In this document: piece after piece, positions 20,502 through 21,919 of the stretch
Position numbering within the stretch: the first letter of the stretch is position 1
How the letters are laid out: every line of letters begins with the position of its first letter
Assembly (NCBI GenBank): GCA_035719045.1
Contig: DASTGO010000149.1
Span: forward strand, 1-21,919
Length of the DNA: 21,919 nucleotides
DNA from: DASTGO01 sp035719045
GTDB taxonomy: Bacteria; Actinomycetota; Actinomycetes; Actinomycetales; Kineosporiaceae
Direction of reading: 5' to 3'
Translations under genes and position numbers: made by a program
The notes under the pieces: generated by a model
The model's database searches: none
What the model saw: only the letters and a program-made list of their open reading frames with translations
What the model was told of the DNA's origin: nothing

Positions 20502-21139
20502 CCGTTCTCGTACTGGCCTCCGCCTCCTCGGGCCGGCGGTCCACCCTGCGCCGGGCCGGGGTGGACCCGGTCGTGCGGGTCTCCGACGTCGACGAGGACG
20601 CCGTGGTGTCCCGCTACCAGGTCAGCGATCCGGAGGACATCGCCCTGGTGCTGGCGCGGGCCAAGGCCGAGCAGGTGGCCACCCGGGTCCCCGGCGACAG
20701 CGACCTGCCGGACGGCGCCCTGGTGCTCGGCTGCGACTCCGTGCTCGACCTGGACGGGATCGCCCACGGCAAACCCGCCGACGCCGAGGACGCCCGGCGG
20801 CGGTGGCGGGCCATGCGCGGGCGGTCCGGCGTGCTGCACACCGGCCACTGGCTGGTGGACGCCCGTGAGGACGGCACCGGCGGGACGCTCGGCGCGGTGT
20901 CCTCCACGATCGTGCATTTCGCCGACCTGTCCGACGGCGAGATCGACGACTACGTGGCCACCGGGGAGCCGCTCGCGGTCGCCGGCGCGTTCACCGTGGA
21001 CGGACTCGGCGGGGCGTTCGTCTCCCGGATCGAGGGCGATTACCACGGTGTGGTCGGTGTCTCGTTGCCGCTGCTGCGTGAGCTGACGGCAGAGGTGGGC
21101 GTGCGCTGGACGTCGCTGTGGACCGGCATCCGCGACTGA
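20498..21139 (+). CDS. maf: Maf-family nucleoside triphosphate pyrophosphatase
   Basis: A 213-residue cytosolic enzyme of the Maf/HAM1-like group that hydrolyses non-canonical or excess nucleoside triphosphates to monophosphates and is linked to septum inhibition. Motifs: LASASSGRRSTLRRAG (6-21), a phosphate-binding start; LGCDSVLDLDG (77-87) with the catalytic aspartate; GKPADAEDA; the TGHWLVD strand; TGEPLAVAGAFTVDGLGGAF and IEGDYHGVVGVSLPLL near the C-terminus. The ATG overlaps the DUF885 stop codon by four bases, and AGGAAGG lies upstream. In mycobacteria maf follows accE directly; here about 5.7 kb intervenes, but synteny with accD/accE is kept. Confidence 0.93.
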   Translation: MTVLVLASASSGRRSTLRRAGVDPVVRVSDVDEDAVVSRYQVSDPEDIALVLARAKAEQVATRVPGDSDLPDGALVLGCDSVLDLDGIAHGKPADAEDARRRWRAMRGRSGVLHTGHWLVDAREDGTGGTLGAVSSTIVHFADLSDGEIDDYVATGEPLAVAGAFTVDGLGGAFVSRIEGDYHGVVGVSLPLLRELTAEVGVRWTSLWTGIRD

Positions 21140-21157
21140 CAGACCGGACAGCCGGAG

Positions 21158-21171
21158 CAAACCCGGGTTTG
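21158..21171. promoter_or_regulatory. 14-bp perfect palindrome downstream of maf
   Basis: CAAACCCGGGTTTG lies 19 bases after the maf stop codon. Its A/T-ending arms stand out in this GC-rich gap. It could be a regulator site for the next gene (start 180-220 bases on) or part of a terminator. The stem as RNA would have no loop, so a protein-binding site is more natural. Confidence 0.35.
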
Positions 21172-21315
21172 GTGACGCTGCGTAGGCATTCCGTGATCTA
21201 CCGTCCAGGCCGGCCGCTATCCAGGAGTGAGGACACCCGGGCCGGGGGCTGGTGGGGCAGCGCAGAGCGACCGGCCTGCTCCCGGGGGGGCTGCGCCGAA
21301 CAGGCGAGGGCCAGC

Positions 21316-21344
21316 TTGATAGCGGCCACCGACGCCGGGACACT
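21316..21344 (+). promoter_or_regulatory. Promoter with -35 TTGATA and -10 GACACT for the right-edge gene
   Basis: TTGATA (21316-21321), a 17-base spacer and GACACT (21339-21344) form the most complete -35/-10 pair in the window. The -10 is followed by six bases and a GTG at 21351, so the RNA would begin at that codon. Confidence 0.5.
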
Positions 21345-21350
21345 GGCCCG

Positions 21351-21383
21351 GTGAACAGACCCCGCCCACCGGCGACGACGTGA
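21351..21383 (+). CDS. Possible 10-codon proline-rich leader ORF
   Basis: GTG at the predicted transcription start encodes VNRPRPPATT and stops at a TGA that overlaps the GTG of the next gene (GTGA). With no Shine-Dalgarno sequence before the downstream GTG at 21380, translation of this leader could deliver ribosomes to it. The RPRPP run could slow ribosomes. Support is positional only. Confidence 0.35.
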   Translation: MNRPRPPATT

Positions 21384-21919
21384 GGTCGGAACGGTCCGTC
21401 ACCACCTCCACCCCCGCGGGCGGGCCCGACGGGCGGCGGTCCTTGCGTCTGCGCGGCCCACGAGGCGGCGCTCCCGCCACCCCGGACCCCGGCGACACCG
21501 ATCCCGCCACCCCGGACCCCGCCGACACCGATCCCGCCACCCCAGATCCCGCCGACACAACTCCCGGCGCCACCGATCCCGCCGACACAACTCCCGGCGC
21601 CACCAGCCCGGGCCCGACCGGCCCGGATACCGGCGACCCCGACGGCACGCCACCGAACGACACCGGGTCCCCCCTCGACGGCACCGGCGGCCCCCCCGCG
21701 CCGGAGTCCGCCGCCACGCCGCCCGAGGACCGGGCACGGGGTCGACGGCCGCGTCGGCTGCGGATCCGCCGCCCGACCACCGCCGACCTGTTGTCCGGGC
21801 TGCAGCTGGCCTTTCTCGCCGGCTACGCCGCGACCGCACAACTGCCGGGGACGACGGGGCTGCGCGGCGGGCTCTTCACGGCGGTCGTGGCCGCCACCAC
21901 GGTGAGCTGCGGGCTGGCC
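21380..21919 (+). CDS. Partial membrane protein with Asp/Pro/Thr repeat N-terminus
   Basis: The frame is open from an upstream stop at 21320 to the window end; 180 codons are present from the GTG at 21380, and the C-terminus is missing. Residues 1-120 are a disordered Pro/Asp/Thr/Gly-rich tail with four copies of a PDPADTDPAT / DPADTTPGAT repeat. A basic stretch RARGRRPRRLRIRR follows (about 118-131), consistent with the positive-inside rule. Two hydrophobic segments then begin (about 139-157 SGLQLAFLAGYAATAQL and from 167), so this is a polytopic membrane protein with a cytoplasmic N-terminus. Too little remains to name the family. The GTG start is inferred from overlap with the leader ORF. 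Confidence 0.6.
   Translation, partial: MRSERSVTTSTPAGGPDGRRSLRLRGPRGGAPATPDPGDTDPATPDPADTDPATPDPADTTPGATDPADTTPGATSPGPTGPDTGDPDGTPPNDTGSPLDGTGGPPAPESAATPPEDRARGRRPRRLRIRRPTTADLLSGLQLAFLAGYAATAQLPGTTGLRGGLFTAVVAATTVSCGLA
21481..21603 (+). repeat. In-frame tandem repeat of four 30/33-bp units
   Basis: Units at 21481-21510, 21511-21540, 21541-21573 (33 bp) and 21574-21603 encode a 10-11-residue Asp/Pro/Ala/Thr repeat. Lengths are multiples of three, so copy-number change keeps the reading frame. Confidence 0.75.

Noticed and set aside
21172..21315. Structured RNA or riboswitch between maf and the right-edge gene
   Set aside because: Short stems such as GCGCAG/CTGCGC can be drawn, but no known riboswitch core is recognised, and the likely promoter lies downstream of the region.
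20483..21841. 452-codon minus-strand frame with Gly-rich repeats
   Set aside because: Antisense to maf and to the Asp/Pro repeat of the right-edge gene; its repeats are the complement of the 30-bp units.

Overview
This window is chromosomal DNA from a high-GC Gram-positive bacterium (Actinomycetota). The evidence is the very GC-rich composition with G/C-biased third codon positions, frequent GTG starts, and a gene set typical of that phylum: LCP ligase, GtrA, bacterial PH-domain protein, monofunctional BirA, AccD/AccE carboxylase subunits, Maf and DUF5302. I see no tRNA, rRNA, CRISPR array, insertion sequence or phage gene. From memory, the order LCP - purE/purK - gtrA - PH-domain gene - birA - accD - accE - maf matches the Mycobacterium tuberculosis Rv3267-Rv3282 neighbourhood. 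Here that backbone is interrupted by several lineage-specific insertions.

Layout. (1) 1-3378, envelope polysaccharide: a truncated gene for a protein with WY-type repeats of polysaccharide-biosynthesis glycosyltransferases, then galE (both minus), then a CoA-binding protein translationally coupled to an LCP ligase (plus). (2) 3575-5847: an unrecognised 414-residue protein and a GPP34 (GOLPH3-like) protein. (3) 5987-8559: purE-purK (minus), divergent from gtrA (plus). (4) 8553-8678: an exact-period 14-bp tandem array in the gtrA/cyclase convergent gap. (5) 9049-11720: a PH-domain membrane protein coupled to a class III nucleotide cyclase (minus), divergent from purC (plus). (6) 11764-14766: birA (minus) divergent from accD-accE (plus); BirA's product biotinylates the partner of AccD. 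(7) 14798-18628, all minus: two roadblock/LC7-type genes, a Bcr/CflA-type exporter, DUF5302 and a P-loop kinase-like gene. (8) 18777-21919, plus: a DUF885 metallopeptidase-like gene coupled to maf, then the start of a membrane protein with an Asp/Pro/Thr repeat.

Regulatory reading. The -10-like hexamer TAGSCT/TAGGGT/TACSCT recurs upstream of many genes. In five cases it lies exactly 6 or 7 bases before the chosen start codon, which indicates leaderless transcripts for the first partial gene, galE, purK, birA and the DUF885 gene. This pattern was used to choose those starts. A good-looking promoter near the right edge would transcribe a 10-codon proline-rich leader ORF that overlaps the start of the last gene.

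Most genes are housekeeping. The least explained parts are the 3575-4819 gene with its GPP34 neighbour, the roadblock pair without a nearby GTPase, the 14-bp array, and the leader-ORF arrangement at the right edge. I did not find convincing evidence of a complete novel defence or biosynthetic system.
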